Shown piece after piece: positions 34,628-43,111 of a DNA stretch of 64,000 bases. A program made the translations under genes and the position numbers. Origin of the DNA: Pseudorhizobium xiangyangii (GTDB lineage Bacteria > Pseudomonadota > Alphaproteobacteria > Rhizobiales > Rhizobiaceae). The notes below the pieces were generated by a model. It was not told where the DNA came from and searched no databases. It saw only the letters and a program-made list of their open reading frames with translations. The stretch is taken from the NCBI RefSeq assembly GCF_020531965.1, contig NZ_JAJAWH010000014.1, forward strand, positions 1 through 64,000. Direction: 5' to 3'. How positions within the stretch are numbered: position 1 is the stretch's first letter; each line of letters opens with the position of its first letter.

Positions 34628-35518
34628 ATGGCAGGCAGCATCGCATTCATCGGTCTTGGAAACATGGGCGGTCCGATGGCCGCCAATCTCGTCAAGGCCG
34701 GTTACGACGTGAAGGGGTTCGACCTTTCGACAGAGTCTCGCGAGGCTGCCATCGCGGCCGGCGTCTCCGTGACGTCGAGTGCCGTCGATGCGGTGAGGGA
34801 TGCCGATGTTGTGGTCACAATGCTTCCTGCCGGAAAGCACGTCCTCTCGGTCTGGACCGAGCTGACCGGAGCCGTGAAGCCCGCAACCTTACTGATCGAT
34901 TGCTCGACGATCGACGTGGAAAGCGCCCGTCAGGCGCACGCATTGGCAAAGGCGGCGGGTTGCCTGTCGCTCGACGCGCCGGTGTCGGGCGGGACGGTCG
35001 GCGCGGCCGCCGGCACGCTGACATTCATGGTTGGCGGTGCGGATGAAGCCTTCGCGAGAGGCGAACCTATCCTGCAGACCATGGGCAAGCGGATCGTCCA
35101 CTGCGGCGACGCGGGCTCGGGGCAGGCCGCCAAGATCTGCAACAACATGATCCTCGGCATCACCATGGCCGGCGTCTGCGAGGCGTTCGTACTGGCCGAG
35201 AAGCTCGGCCTGTCGCACCAGGCGTTGTTCGATGTTGCTTCCACGTCCTCCGGCCAGTGCTGGTCGATCAACACCTATTGCCCGGTGCCAGGCCCCGTTC
35301 CTACCTCTCCGGCCAACAACGGCTACAAGCCCGGTTTTGCCGCAGCACTGATGCTGAAGGACCTGATGCTATCGCAGGAAGCGGCAAAGGCGTCGGGCGC
35401 AACCACTGAAATGGGGGCTCACGCCGCCGATCTCTATACCCGCTTCAACGAACTGGGCCACGGCGGCGACGACTTCTCCGGACTGATCAACTTCCTGCGC
35501 GACAACGGTCGAGGATAA
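34628..35518 (+). CDS. mmsB: 3-hydroxyisobutyrate dehydrogenase
   Basis: NAD-dependent beta-hydroxyacid dehydrogenase (296 aa), oxidising 3-hydroxyisobutyrate to methylmalonate semialdehyde in valine breakdown. N-terminal Rossmann motif FIGLGNMGGPMAANL (residues 6-20), substrate motif DAPVSGGTVGAAAGTL, and catalytic Lys in GQAAKICNNMI. GGAGGAAAAC precedes ATG at 34628. The gene follows the acyl-CoA dehydrogenase by 70 bp. Enzymes for the steps between (hydratase, CoA hydrolase) are not here. Confidence 0.93.
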   Translation: MAGSIAFIGLGNMGGPMAANLVKAGYDVKGFDLSTESREAAIAAGVSVTSSAVDAVRDADVVVTMLPAGKHVLSVWTELTGAVKPATLLIDCSTIDVESARQAHALAKAAGCLSLDAPVSGGTVGAAAGTLTFMVGGADEAFARGEPILQTMGKRIVHCGDAGSGQAAKICNNMILGITMAGVCEAFVLAEKLGLSHQALFDVASTSSGQCWSINTYCPVPGPVPTSPANNGYKPGFAAALMLKDLMLSQEAAKASGATTEMGAHAADLYTRFNELGHGGDDFSGLINFLRDNGRG

Positions 35519-35520
35519 CT

Positions 35521-36186
35521 TCAGTCGTCGGAATACCGCTCCTCGACCCAGGGGTCTCCGCGCATGTGGTAGCCGTTCTGTTCCCAGAAGCCGGCGCGGT
35601 CGGCGGACAGGAATTCGATGCGGTTCAGCCACTTTGCGCTCTTCCAGAAATAGAGGTGCGGCACCACGAGCCGCACCGGGCCGCCATGTTCCGCCGTCAA
35701 CGCCTCGCCCTGCCACTGGTGGACGATGATCGCATCCTCTGCTGCGAAGTCCGAAAGCAGCAGGTTGGTGGTGTAGCCGTCGTAGCTGGTCAGCATGACC
35801 GCGTTCGCTTCGGGCTTCGGGTCGACGGCATCGAGGAAATCGCGGGTGGAAACGCCTGTCCAGTCATTGTCGTAGCGGGACCAGGTGGTGACGCAGTGGA
35901 TATCCGAACGCATCTCGGTTTGCGGTAGCGCAAGTAGACCATTCCAGTCGAAGGTACGGAGATTGTTGACGAGCCCGCGGACGTCCAGCCGCCATCGCGC
36001 AGTCGTTACCTGTGGCTGTGTCCCCAAATCCAGAACCGGCCAGTTGGTCACCAGATGCTGGCCGGGTGGCAGTCTGTCGGCGTCAGGGCGGGAAATGCGG
36101 CCGGTGAGGAAGCGTCCTTCCTGCGCCCATTTTCGCTTGGTTCGGGTCAACTTGGTGTCTTCCGGCTGCATGGGCTCGTCGGCCAT
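35521..36186 (-). CDS. Sulfite-oxidase-fold molybdopterin protein, YuiH-like
   Basis: Protein of 221 aa made of one oxidoreductase molybdopterin-binding domain. The Cys ligand to molybdenum is expected in IHCVTTWSRYD (about residues 97-107), followed by the characteristic YDGYTTNLLLSD and GGPVRLVVPHLYFWKSAKW stretches. No signal peptide is seen, so it is probably cytoplasmic, unlike MsrP/YedY. ATG at 36186 (MADEPMQPED) has GGAAGGA upstream; 36201 is an in-frame alternative. It ends 2 bp from the convergent mmsB. Its enzymatic substrate is unknown. Confidence 0.85.
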   Translation of the reverse strand: MADEPMQPEDTKLTRTKRKWAQEGRFLTGRISRPDADRLPPGQHLVTNWPVLDLGTQPQVTTARWRLDVRGLVNNLRTFDWNGLLALPQTEMRSDIHCVTTWSRYDNDWTGVSTRDFLDAVDPKPEANAVMLTSYDGYTTNLLLSDFAAEDAIIVHQWQGEALTAEHGGPVRLVVPHLYFWKSAKWLNRIEFLSADRAGFWEQNGYHMRGDPWVEERYSDD

Positions 36187-36286
36187 GTCCAGTCCTTCCA
36201 TAGCAATCTGGTCCCTTGCCAGCGGCGATAATCTGGTAAATGAGTGGGCAAATCAATTCCTACGCAGCTACTGCCCAATTCCCGGA

Positions 36287-37465
36287 ATGCCCATGCCTGC
36301 CTTCAATCCTCTCGTCGAAACGCTTGCACCTCCGCCAGTCCCCTCCGTGTTCGCCTGGGGACGCGCCTATGACGGCTCGCGTGGTGCCCTGATCGACCTC
36401 TCCCAGGCGGTGCCGGGTTACCCGCCGCATCCCACTATGCTCTCGCTTCTGGGTGAGACCGCGTCCTCCACGGCCTATTGCGGCTACGGTCCGATCAAGG
36501 GCGACGCCGCCTTGCGGCAGGCTTATGCGGAGCATCTGAGCGCAGTCTACGGCGCGGAGATCGAAGCCGGGAACACCCACATCACCTCCGGCTGCAACGA
36601 AGCCTTTGTTAGTGCCGCCATGGCGGTCGTGGGGCCTGGTCAGACCATGCTGATGACCAATCCGTTCTACTTCAACCACGATACGACGCTTGCGATGATG
36701 GGCGTCAAGATGCGCACTGTCGCCTGTCGGGCCGAGAACGGTTTCGTGCCGGATATCGAGGCTATCGCCGCAGCCATCACGCCGGACGTGCGCGCACTGG
36801 CGCTTGTTTCGCCTAACAATCCGACCGGGGCAATCTATCCCGCCGATCTCTTGCTGCAGGTGTTCGAGCTTTGCCGCGACAGGGACATCTGGCTGATCCT
36901 TGACGAGACCTATCGCGACTTCCTGCCCGACGCGGGGCGTGCGCCGCACGACCTGTTTGCGCAAGAGGGGTGGCAGGACCGGCTGATCGGCCTTTACAGC
37001 TTCTCGAAGTCTTTCTGCATTCCCGGGCATCGGCTTGGCGCCATCACCGCGGGGATAAAGGCGGTCGAGCAGATTGCCAAGATCATGGACAACCTGCAGA
37101 TCTGTGCGCCGCGCGCCGCACAGGCGGCCGTTGCCCAGGCCCTGCCGGCGCTTGCCGATTGGCGGGAACAGAACCGTCAGGAGATTGGCCGCCGCGCGCA
37201 AGCGCTGAAGACGGTGCTTGCCAAGGTTCCGGAGTGGCGCATCGATTCCATCGGCGCCTATTTCGCCTTTGTCCGACACCCGTTCCCGTCGCTGAATTCC
37301 GCTGAAGTGGCCGAGCGATTGGCAAAGCAGGCCGGTGTCATCTGCATCCCGGGAATGTATTTCGGTGAAGGGCAGGAGCGCTATCTGCGCTTCGCGTTCG
37401 CCAATGCCGACGTCCCGACCATGGGGCTGCTCGAGGAACGGCTGCGGAATTTTCAGCCGGCATGA
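36287..37465 (+). CDS. Class I/II PLP-dependent aminotransferase
   Basis: Fold-type I aminotransferase (392 aa). The Schiff-base Lys lies in SFSKSFCIPGHRLGA (about residue 242), the PLP-phosphate and ring contacts in VSPNNPTGAIY and LDETYRDFLP. Start ATG at 36287 (MPMPAFNPLVE) or 36293; both have only a weak CCCGGA site, and upstream codons antisense to the molybdoprotein gene are not homologous. Donor and acceptor cannot be predicted. Confidence 0.88.
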   Translation: MPMPAFNPLVETLAPPPVPSVFAWGRAYDGSRGALIDLSQAVPGYPPHPTMLSLLGETASSTAYCGYGPIKGDAALRQAYAEHLSAVYGAEIEAGNTHITSGCNEAFVSAAMAVVGPGQTMLMTNPFYFNHDTTLAMMGVKMRTVACRAENGFVPDIEAIAAAITPDVRALALVSPNNPTGAIYPADLLLQVFELCRDRDIWLILDETYRDFLPDAGRAPHDLFAQEGWQDRLIGLYSFSKSFCIPGHRLGAITAGIKAVEQIAKIMDNLQICAPRAAQAAVAQALPALADWREQNRQEIGRRAQALKTVLAKVPEWRIDSIGAYFAFVRHPFPSLNSAEVAERLAKQAGVICIPGMYFGEGQERYLRFAFANADVPTMGLLEERLRNFQPA

Positions 37466-37496
37466 CCGTCATGGCAGACTCTGGACTGAAGAGGGT

Positions 37497-37518
37497 CGAG
37501 GCGCCGGGCGGCGCCTCG
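37497..37518. terminator. Bidirectional stem-loop between convergent aminotransferases
   Basis: CGAGGCGCC (37497-37505), loop GGGC, GGCGCCTCG (37510-37518): a perfect 9-bp GC-rich hairpin between two convergent genes. There is no T-tract on either side, so it may stop both transcripts with Rho or block read-through from the opposite gene. Confidence 0.55.
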
Positions 37519-37526
37519 CAAATGTC

Positions 37527-38723
37527 TTAAGCGCTCGCGCGCCTTTTTGTCTCGACGAGACGGCTTGCAAGCGCGCCGATCCGGTTCATCGCCGTTACGA
37601 GCACATCATCCGGGACGGTCAGTGAAATCCGAAGGAAGCCATTCGCCTCGTGGCCGAAGGAGCCGCCCGGCATCACCGCCACCCGTTCCTGCCGCAGCAG
37701 CTCCCAGGCGAATTCGAGACCTGTCAGGCCAGTCGCCGAGACGTCCAGCAAGATGAACATGCCGCCTTCGGGCAGCATCGGCTTCACCAGGTTGGTGCCT
37801 GCAAAAGTCTGCCCGGCAAGCTCCGCGCGGCGCCGGTAGTTAGTCCGCATGGTTGGCGCCATGTGAAAATCCTGCGACAGGGCCATGGCGGTCATGTCGG
37901 CAATGAACGGCTGCACCCCGAAGAGCATGGTCTCCGATACCGGCAGAAGCTTTTGGCAGAACTCGGTTGGACCGGCTGCCCAGCCGCTTCGGAAGCCGGG
38001 CGCTGCGTGTGATTTCGAGATCGACGACACGACGATCGTCCGGTCCGCCAGTTCAGGCATGTAGAACGGCGAGGCAAAGGTGGTGTCGTCAAACACCAGC
38101 TGCTCGTAGACTTCGTCGCAAACGATCCAGAGGTCATGCCTGCGGCAAACCTCACCAATTGCAGCGATCTCGGCGGCGTTGAGAACGGCGCCGGTCGGGT
38201 TGTGCGGCGTATTCAGCATGACCACGCGGCATTCCGGGGTAATGGCACGTTCCAGATCGTCCGCCTGCATGTGGAAGCGGTTCTCCGGGCGCAACGGCAC
38301 ATATACCGGGTGAGCGCCGCTCGAGGAGATGACGCCTTCGTAGGTCGCATAGAGCGGATTGCCGACCAGCACACCGTCACCGGCCTCCACCAGACCTGCC
38401 ATAACGATGTAGAGTGCGGCCTGGGTGCCGGGGAAGCAGAGGAAGTTCTCTGCCGTCACGCCGGGTCGGCGCTTCGAATACTTATCCACCAGGGCCTTCA
38501 GTACGGATGGCTCACCGCGTCCGTTGGAATAGCGGATGCGGCCGGAATGCATGGCGCGCGCGGCCTCATCGAGCAGAGCCCGGTCGGGAGCCACATCCGG
38601 TTCGCCGATGGTGAGTTCGATGACGTCTTCGCCTGCTGCCTTCATGCGGCGTGCCTCAGCATGGACGGCCCAACGACCCGAGCCGAGATCAGCCAGGCGG
38701 TCGGTGATGGAGGCATAACGCAT
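37527..38723 (-). CDS. Class I PLP-dependent aminotransferase, AspC-like
   Basis: Aspartate-aminotransferase-like enzyme (398 aa). PLP Lys is in SSISKSHAAPGFRSGW (about residue 234), with NTPHNPTGAVL and CDEVYEQLVFDD as the other cofactor motifs; the C-terminal Arg in GFLRISLTV binds the substrate carboxylate. It is downstream of a TetR regulator by 27 bp on the same strand and convergent with the other aminotransferase. Substrate unknown. Confidence 0.9.
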   Translation of the reverse strand: MRYASITDRLADLGSGRWAVHAEARRMKAAGEDVIELTIGEPDVAPDRALLDEAARAMHSGRIRYSNGRGEPSVLKALVDKYSKRRPGVTAENFLCFPGTQAALYIVMAGLVEAGDGVLVGNPLYATYEGVISSSGAHPVYVPLRPENRFHMQADDLERAITPECRVVMLNTPHNPTGAVLNAAEIAAIGEVCRRHDLWIVCDEVYEQLVFDDTTFASPFYMPELADRTIVVSSISKSHAAPGFRSGWAAGPTEFCQKLLPVSETMLFGVQPFIADMTAMALSQDFHMAPTMRTNYRRRAELAGQTFAGTNLVKPMLPEGGMFILLDVSATGLTGLEFAWELLRQERVAVMPGGSFGHEANGFLRISLTVPDDVLVTAMNRIGALASRLVETKRRASA

Positions 38724-38750
38724 GATGTCTTCCCTTTGCTTGTCTCGTCT

Positions 38751-39380
38751 TCACGACAACTCGCCGCGGGCCAGCCTCAGCAGTGCCTCCACGGATACGA
38801 TTGCCGTATCAGCAATTTCGTGTTCCTTGAACATGTCCGGTGCGAGCGTTCCTTCGAGCCACAGTCCGTCGATCAATCCGTTCAGGGCGATCGCGTAAGA
38901 GCGACACTCCCCGGTGTCCACGGTGCGTCCGCGCTCGGCGAAGAATGCCAGCAGCAGCGCCTCCAGTTCCGCCAGGAAGGACAGGTAGCTTTCCCGGTGG
39001 ATTGCCGCAAAAGCCGGATCGAGCGGGATATGGCTGATGAACGCGGCCCAGAGCGATAGCGTGCGGCTGTCCGTCACCGGCGGAGTGACGTTTGCCACGA
39101 TGAACCGACGCAGCCGGGTGCGGGCGTCGGCCCCTTCGGCTGCACTCTTCGTTGTCTGCGTGATCCCGTTCATCAACTGGCGATAGGCCGCCTGCAACAT
39201 GAGGTCCTTGCTGGCGAAATAGTGGCGGATCAAGCCGCCCGTCACGCCGGCTCGCGCTGCGATCTGCCTGACGGTCGCACCCTGGATACCAAACTCGGCG
39301 ATGCAGTCCAGCGTCGCGCCGATCAGGTCCTCGCGTCGTTCGGCCTCGCTCGCGCGGTGATAGGAGCGACGTGTGCTCAC
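38751..39380 (-). CDS. TetR-family regulator, BetI-like
   Basis: TetR regulator (209 aa): helix-turn-helix at GATVRQIAARAGVTGGLIRHYFASKDLML (about residues 32-60) and a BetI-style C-terminal domain (LSLWAAFISHIPLDPAFAAIHRESYLSFL). GTG at 39380 (MSTRRSYHRASE) gives the usual BetI length; the longer open frame adds a hydrophobic, unrelated N-terminus. No choline/betaine genes are nearby, so the name reflects similarity, and its likely target is the aminotransferase 27 bp downstream. Confidence 0.78.
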   Translation of the reverse strand: MSTRRSYHRASEAERREDLIGATLDCIAEFGIQGATVRQIAARAGVTGGLIRHYFASKDLMLQAAYRQLMNGITQTTKSAAEGADARTRLRRFIVANVTPPVTDSRTLSLWAAFISHIPLDPAFAAIHRESYLSFLAELEALLLAFFAERGRTVDTGECRSYAIALNGLIDGLWLEGTLAPDMFKEHEIADTAIVSVEALLRLARGELS

Positions 39381-39760
39381 TTCGACCCCAATGGTGAAAT
39401 GATGGGGCCTGACGGCATCATCGTGTCCTGAATTCAAGGAAGTCGCGACCCAGTAGGTCGCTGCAATAATTATAGGGATGGATAACAAGGATGCAACACG
39501 TTGCAACGGTTATCCGCGCTGTTGCAGCGCTGCCCTCTCATCTCAGCAGCAGAGGGGGACATCCCAATGCAAAAAGAAGGCGCTTCCCGCAGGAAGCGCC
39601 AGGTGGGGAGGGTATATATGACGCTGTCGTCAGCACAAAGGAGGCTTTCGACCCAGCGACAACCGCTGGGGGAAAAAAATGTTCCGACTGAGGGTCAGGT
39701 TTTTCATTTTCGAAGAACGCAAAAACGGTGCGAGCACCGGCGGGACGTCTGCCGCAGGGT
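39381..39760. other. 380-bp intergenic region without supported gene
   Basis: Between the TetR start and the end of the EEP-family gene. It holds the probable TetR promoter (AT-rich stretch around 39460-39480), a minus-strand terminator hairpin (39570-39600) and a second inverted repeat CCCAGCG/CGCTGGG (39652-39658 with 39664-39670). Short open frames in it lack family resemblance and I do not call them. Confidence 0.6.
39570..39600 (-). terminator. Rho-independent terminator of the EEP-family gene
   Basis: On the minus strand GGCGCTTCC-TGCG-GGAAGCGCC is a perfect 9-bp stem with a 4-base loop followed by TTCTTTTT. It lies 160 bp beyond the stop codon of the minus-strand EEP gene and faces the TetR gene upstream region. 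Confidence 0.8.
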
Positions 39761-40516
39761 CTAGATGCGCACCGTCGCGAGCAGCGGGAGGTGGTCCGAG
39801 GCCCGCCGTGCAAGCGGTGTCGAAAACACCTCCACGTCGAGCACCTCAATTTCCTTTGACACGAAGATATGGTCGAGACGCATGAGAGGATAGCGGGAGG
39901 GAAACGTCGCCCGGGGCGGGCCGCCGCTCTGGAGCTGGACGTCCTTCATGTGCTGTGCAACCAGCCTGTAGGAGGCGGATCGGCGAATGGAGTTCAGGTC
40001 GCCGATCAGGATAAGGGGCTTGTCGGCGCAGGCGGGGCTGCCCATCCACGAAGGACCAAGCAGCGTCGTCATCTGCGTCACGCGATCCTTGTTTCTAAGC
40101 CCCAGGTGGGTGTTGAAGACCTGGACCGCCTTTTCGTCTATTGAAATTTCAGTCCAGAGAGCGCCCCGTTGCTCGCCCGACGATGGCAACATGTCACCCT
40201 TGACGTAATTCATCGGCAGGGTTGTCAGGATTGCGTCTCCATAGCGTTCCTCCGCCACGTGCAATGCGGCATGAAAATGGAAGTCCATGTTGAGAACTGA
40301 CGCGATCGTATGTGCCTGATCGGCGCCGCCGGTTCGTCGGCGCCCTACATCCAGTTCCTGCAGTCCAATGATATCCGGTGCAATGTCCGCGATCACCTCG
40401 GCGATCCGGGCGCAATCCAGCTTGCGGTCGGTGCCGATGCAACTGTGGACATTGTAACTGAGTATTTTGAGGATCTGTCCCGACTTGGCGGGCTGCGGTT
40501 GGTTCGTGTCTGCCAT
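39761..40516 (-). CDS. Endonuclease/exonuclease/phosphatase family protein, YbhP-like
   Basis: EEP-superfamily hydrolase (251 aa): LSYNVHSC (about residues 19-26), metal Glu in GLQELDVGRR, NTHLGLR, GDLNSIRRSASYR and the terminal RRASDHLPLLATV all match the magnesium-dependent nuclease/phosphatase fold. No signal peptide. With the divergent UPF0104 gene and the PLD gene it repeats the E. coli ybhP/ybhN/ybhO trio, pointing to a phospholipid-related role. ATG at 40516 has no ribosome site and lies about 10 bp from the EcfG -10, so the mRNA may be nearly leaderless. Confidence 0.85.
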   Translation of the reverse strand: MADTNQPQPAKSGQILKILSYNVHSCIGTDRKLDCARIAEVIADIAPDIIGLQELDVGRRRTGGADQAHTIASVLNMDFHFHAALHVAEERYGDAILTTLPMNYVKGDMLPSSGEQRGALWTEISIDEKAVQVFNTHLGLRNKDRVTQMTTLLGPSWMGSPACADKPLILIGDLNSIRRSASYRLVAQHMKDVQLQSGGPPRATFPSRYPLMRLDHIFVSKEIEVLDVEVFSTPLARRASDHLPLLATVRI

Positions 40517-40523
40517 GACGCGG

Positions 40524-40550
40524 GGAACCCGTTTCCTTCACTTTCGTTCC
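40524..40550. promoter_or_regulatory. Interlocked bidirectional EcfG promoter
   Basis: Plus strand: GGAAC (40524-40528), 16 bases, CGTT (40545-40548), a perfect match for the EcfG consensus, firing toward the UPF0104 gene. Minus strand: GGAAC (40550-40546), 16 bases, GGTT (40529-40526), one mismatch, firing toward the EEP gene. Each -35 overlaps the other promoter's -10, so both sit in 27 bp. Confidence 0.8.
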
Positions 40551-40577
40551 CATCCTACAGACTTTGAGAGGGATGGC

Positions 40578-41522
40578 ATGAACATAAGGCAGCGCATTTT
40601 CCAACTGTTGATCGTGGCTGCCGTCACCTTCGCCGCAGTGCTCGTGTACCGCAGTCTTGGGCGCTATACGTGGGATGAGATAGAAGAGTCGCTTCTTGCT
40701 ATCTCCGGCTGGAGATTGGTTTCTGCCTTCGGGTTCGTGATCGCCTCCTACGTCTGCCTTACGGGCTTCGACTGGCTCGCGGTCCGATATGCGGGGCGTC
40801 CGCTTTCCTACAGGCGGGTGGCGCTTGCCTCCTTTACAAGCCTTTCCATCGGGCACAATGTCGGTCTGGCCGCTCTGAGCAGCGGTGCCGTTCGATACCG
40901 GTTCTATTCACGCTGGGGGCTGACGGCAGAGCAGGTGGCAAAGGTAATCATCTTTTGCGGCTTTACCGTGGGCCTAGGGCTTGCAACGCTTGCCGGCATC
41001 TCGCTCATCGCCTCACAGGGAGGTCGCGGAGATCTTCTTGGGTTGAGTGGCCCGATGTCACTGATACTTGGGTTTGCGTGCCTGCTGCCGGCCGCGGTCT
41101 ATTTGACGCTCTGCTGGCGTGTGAGGCGTTACGTAGCCCTCTACAACTGGCGGTTCGATCCGCCTTCGCTTCGCCTGGCTGTCGGGCAGATCGTCATCGG
41201 TACGCTCAATTTTTCCTGTGTCGCCGGATGCATCCACCAGCTGATGCAAGGGTTTTCGAATGTCACTTACCTGGATGTCGCTACGGCCTACGTGACGGCC
41301 AATCTTGCAGCACTGATCAGCCATGTCCCCGGCGGACTTGGTGTGCTTGAGGCTACCATCCTTGGTGTCTTGCCGGGTGCGGCTTCGATCGGTGCGCTGG
41401 TTGCCTTTCGGGTGATCTACTTTTTCATTCCCCTGCTGATCGGCATCCCAACATTTCTTGTCAGCGAGGCCTACTTCCGCCGTCAGCGATCGTTCCCCGT
41501 CTCACGACATGCGGCGAGCTAG
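40578..41522 (+). CDS. UPF0104/YbhN-like integral membrane protein
   Basis: Membrane protein (314 aa) with about eight helices, of the lysylphosphatidylglycerol-synthase-transmembrane (flippase-like) family, without the aminoacyl-transferase domain of MprF. Typical stretches include SLSIGHNVGLAALSSGAVRYRFY and LISHVPGGLGVLEATILGVLP. ATG at 40578 follows GAGAGGGATGG. It is next to a cardiolipin-synthase-like PLD gene, as ybhN is next to clsB (ybhO) in E. coli, suggesting lipid handling at the inner membrane. Its end overlaps the convergent PLD gene by 21 bp. Confidence 0.85.
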   Translation: MNIRQRIFQLLIVAAVTFAAVLVYRSLGRYTWDEIEESLLAISGWRLVSAFGFVIASYVCLTGFDWLAVRYAGRPLSYRRVALASFTSLSIGHNVGLAALSSGAVRYRFYSRWGLTAEQVAKVIIFCGFTVGLGLATLAGISLIASQGGRGDLLGLSGPMSLILGFACLLPAAVYLTLCWRVRRYVALYNWRFDPPSLRLAVGQIVIGTLNFSCVAGCIHQLMQGFSNVTYLDVATAYVTANLAALISHVPGGLGVLEATILGVLPGAASIGALVAFRVIYFFIPLLIGIPTFLVSEAYFRRQRSFPVSRHAAS

Positions 41523-42998
41523 ACGCCCCAGCGCCCGTTTGGCGAAGACCAGCATCGGCCGGACCGGCCAGAACGGCTGGTTGGGGTCGATAATGCCGGT
41601 GCCGATAATGGAATCCGTATCGCCGGCCCGTGGATCGACGTCGAACGGCCGAAGGCCGCGCAGCGACGTGTTCAACACATCGACTGCCGCCAGCATCGAT
41701 CCGGTGTGCCCGATCAGTTCGGCGACCTTCTCGGGAGGAGCGTCCATATGCTCGGCGAGAAGATCATCACGAAAGGCTGAAATGGCTCGTCGCCCCTCGT
41801 CGGTCATGGTTTCGACGGCAAGGTCACATTCAGTGTCCAGTCCCTCGGAGCGATTGTTGAGGTTGGATGATCCAACGCGGACGAAACGGTCGTCCACAAT
41901 GATCACCTTGGAGTGGACGACGATCTCCCTTTCCCCGCCCTTGCCGTCCGGTGCCACGGCATAGAATACGCGCAAGCGGTTGTACCGATCGACGCGCTTC
42001 AGTCGCCTTATCAGACGGGTCCGGTTGCGCCCCATCATGACCTGTTCAAGGAAGCCGTGGGACTCGCGGGTCACGATCACCACGATTTCCGGGCCATTGC
42101 GTTCTCGGAGTTTTCTCGCAAGCGTCCTGGCGACGCCGAACGATGCCAGATATTGGGTCTCGATGTAGATGTGCTGTTCTGCGGCACGCAACGCGTCATG
42201 CGTCAGGCGGATGGCCTCCCGATGCCCGCGGCGGCCCTTCCAATTCCAGGCTTCGGTCAGCGCAACCGCCGTTCTGCAGTTCGTGAGTGCAGGCTGAAGG
42301 TCGTCGGGCCATGGATTATCGCCCGGCAGCTCATCGACTGGCGGAAGCTCTTCACCCTCCAGCTTTTTCCAGCGGCGTCTGGCCACCTCGCCGATCAGCG
42401 CTGCAGCGGGGCCGGTGACGATGCTTTGGACATCATGGACCGGGCCGTATGGTGTTCCGTCGGGGGATTTCCTCAGCGGATTGTCCACGCTGTGCTTTCG
42501 GTCGTCCCACCGGCGCGCGGTGACGTCTATCCCGCCCAGGAACGCAGTTTTGTCATCGATCGCGACGATCTTCTGGTGATGGCTGGCACGCAGAGGGTGG
42601 TTGAAGTCGAATTTCAGAATGATGCGCGGATGATCCGCCCATTCCATCTTTCCGAAGAACTTCAGGCTCTTTCCCGAATAGACAGGTCCCATGCCCCAAA
42701 CGAGCACCCGGACATACAGATCGGGTCTGTCGTCCACGAGAGAGCGGAGCCGTTCACCGAGTGTCGGGCACTCGGGATCGTCCGGACGAAGCTGAACCAG
42801 CGGATTGAAGTCCCAACCGACGATGAATATCGAATGTTGCGCTTCGCCGATAACCTGATCGAGCCTGCGGAAATAATCCGCTCCATCGATCAGGAAGGCG
42901 ACCTTCTCGGAAATGGCGCTGCGCCAGGCATTGCGGCCCGGCTTGATGATGGGGTTAACCCTGGTTTCGTCAGAAGTTCTGGTTATCGTCACGTCCAC
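41502..42998 (-). CDS. Phospholipase D/cardiolipin synthase-like protein
   Basis: PLD-superfamily enzyme (498 aa) with two HKD motifs: HHQKIVAIDDKTAFLGGID (about residues 140-160) and HSKVIIVDDRFVRVGSSNLNN (about 358-378). Lack of N-terminal membrane helices resembles ClsB more than ClsA. It may synthesise cardiolipin or remodel phospholipid under stress. The start is GTG at 42998 with weak ribosome site; GTG at 42992 is an alternative. A perfect EcfG promoter lies 32-56 bp upstream. Confidence 0.87.
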   Translation of the reverse strand: MDVTITRTSDETRVNPIIKPGRNAWRSAISEKVAFLIDGADYFRRLDQVIGEAQHSIFIVGWDFNPLVQLRPDDPECPTLGERLRSLVDDRPDLYVRVLVWGMGPVYSGKSLKFFGKMEWADHPRIILKFDFNHPLRASHHQKIVAIDDKTAFLGGIDVTARRWDDRKHSVDNPLRKSPDGTPYGPVHDVQSIVTGPAAALIGEVARRRWKKLEGEELPPVDELPGDNPWPDDLQPALTNCRTAVALTEAWNWKGRRGHREAIRLTHDALRAAEQHIYIETQYLASFGVARTLARKLRERNGPEIVVIVTRESHGFLEQVMMGRNRTRLIRRLKRVDRYNRLRVFYAVAPDGKGGEREIVVHSKVIIVDDRFVRVGSSNLNNRSEGLDTECDLAVETMTDEGRRAISAFRDDLLAEHMDAPPEKVAELIGHTGSMLAAVDVLNTSLRGLRPFDVDPRAGDTDSIIGTGIIDPNQPFWPVRPMLVFAKRALGRLARRMS

Positions 42999-43029
42999 CT
43001 ACGCGCCCCCTTGCTTGCAGCGGCAAGTG

Positions 43030-43054
43030 AACGTCCGACCGCGCCGCTTGTTCC
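43030..43054 (-). promoter_or_regulatory. EcfG promoter of the PLD gene
   Basis: Minus strand GGAAC (43054-43050), 16 bases, CGTT (43033-43030): perfect consensus for the alphaproteobacterial general-stress sigma factor, 32 bp before the GTG start. Confidence 0.78.
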
Positions 43055-43111
43055 ACAGCGGCCGCATCTGATGAATGCTGGTTCCTTTGCCCCGTTTGTA
43101 CGCTTGCTCAG

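Noticed and set aside
39652-39670. CCCAGCG/CGCTGGG inverted repeat as a terminator
   Set aside because: The plus side is followed by purines (GGAAAAAA) and the minus side by no T-tract; it is left as a simple repeat in the intergenic note.
39491-39885. Short plus-strand frames in the gap before the EEP gene
   Set aside because: They overlap each other, show no family resemblance, and cross a terminator hairpin belonging to the minus strand; no good ribosome site linked to a sensible protein.
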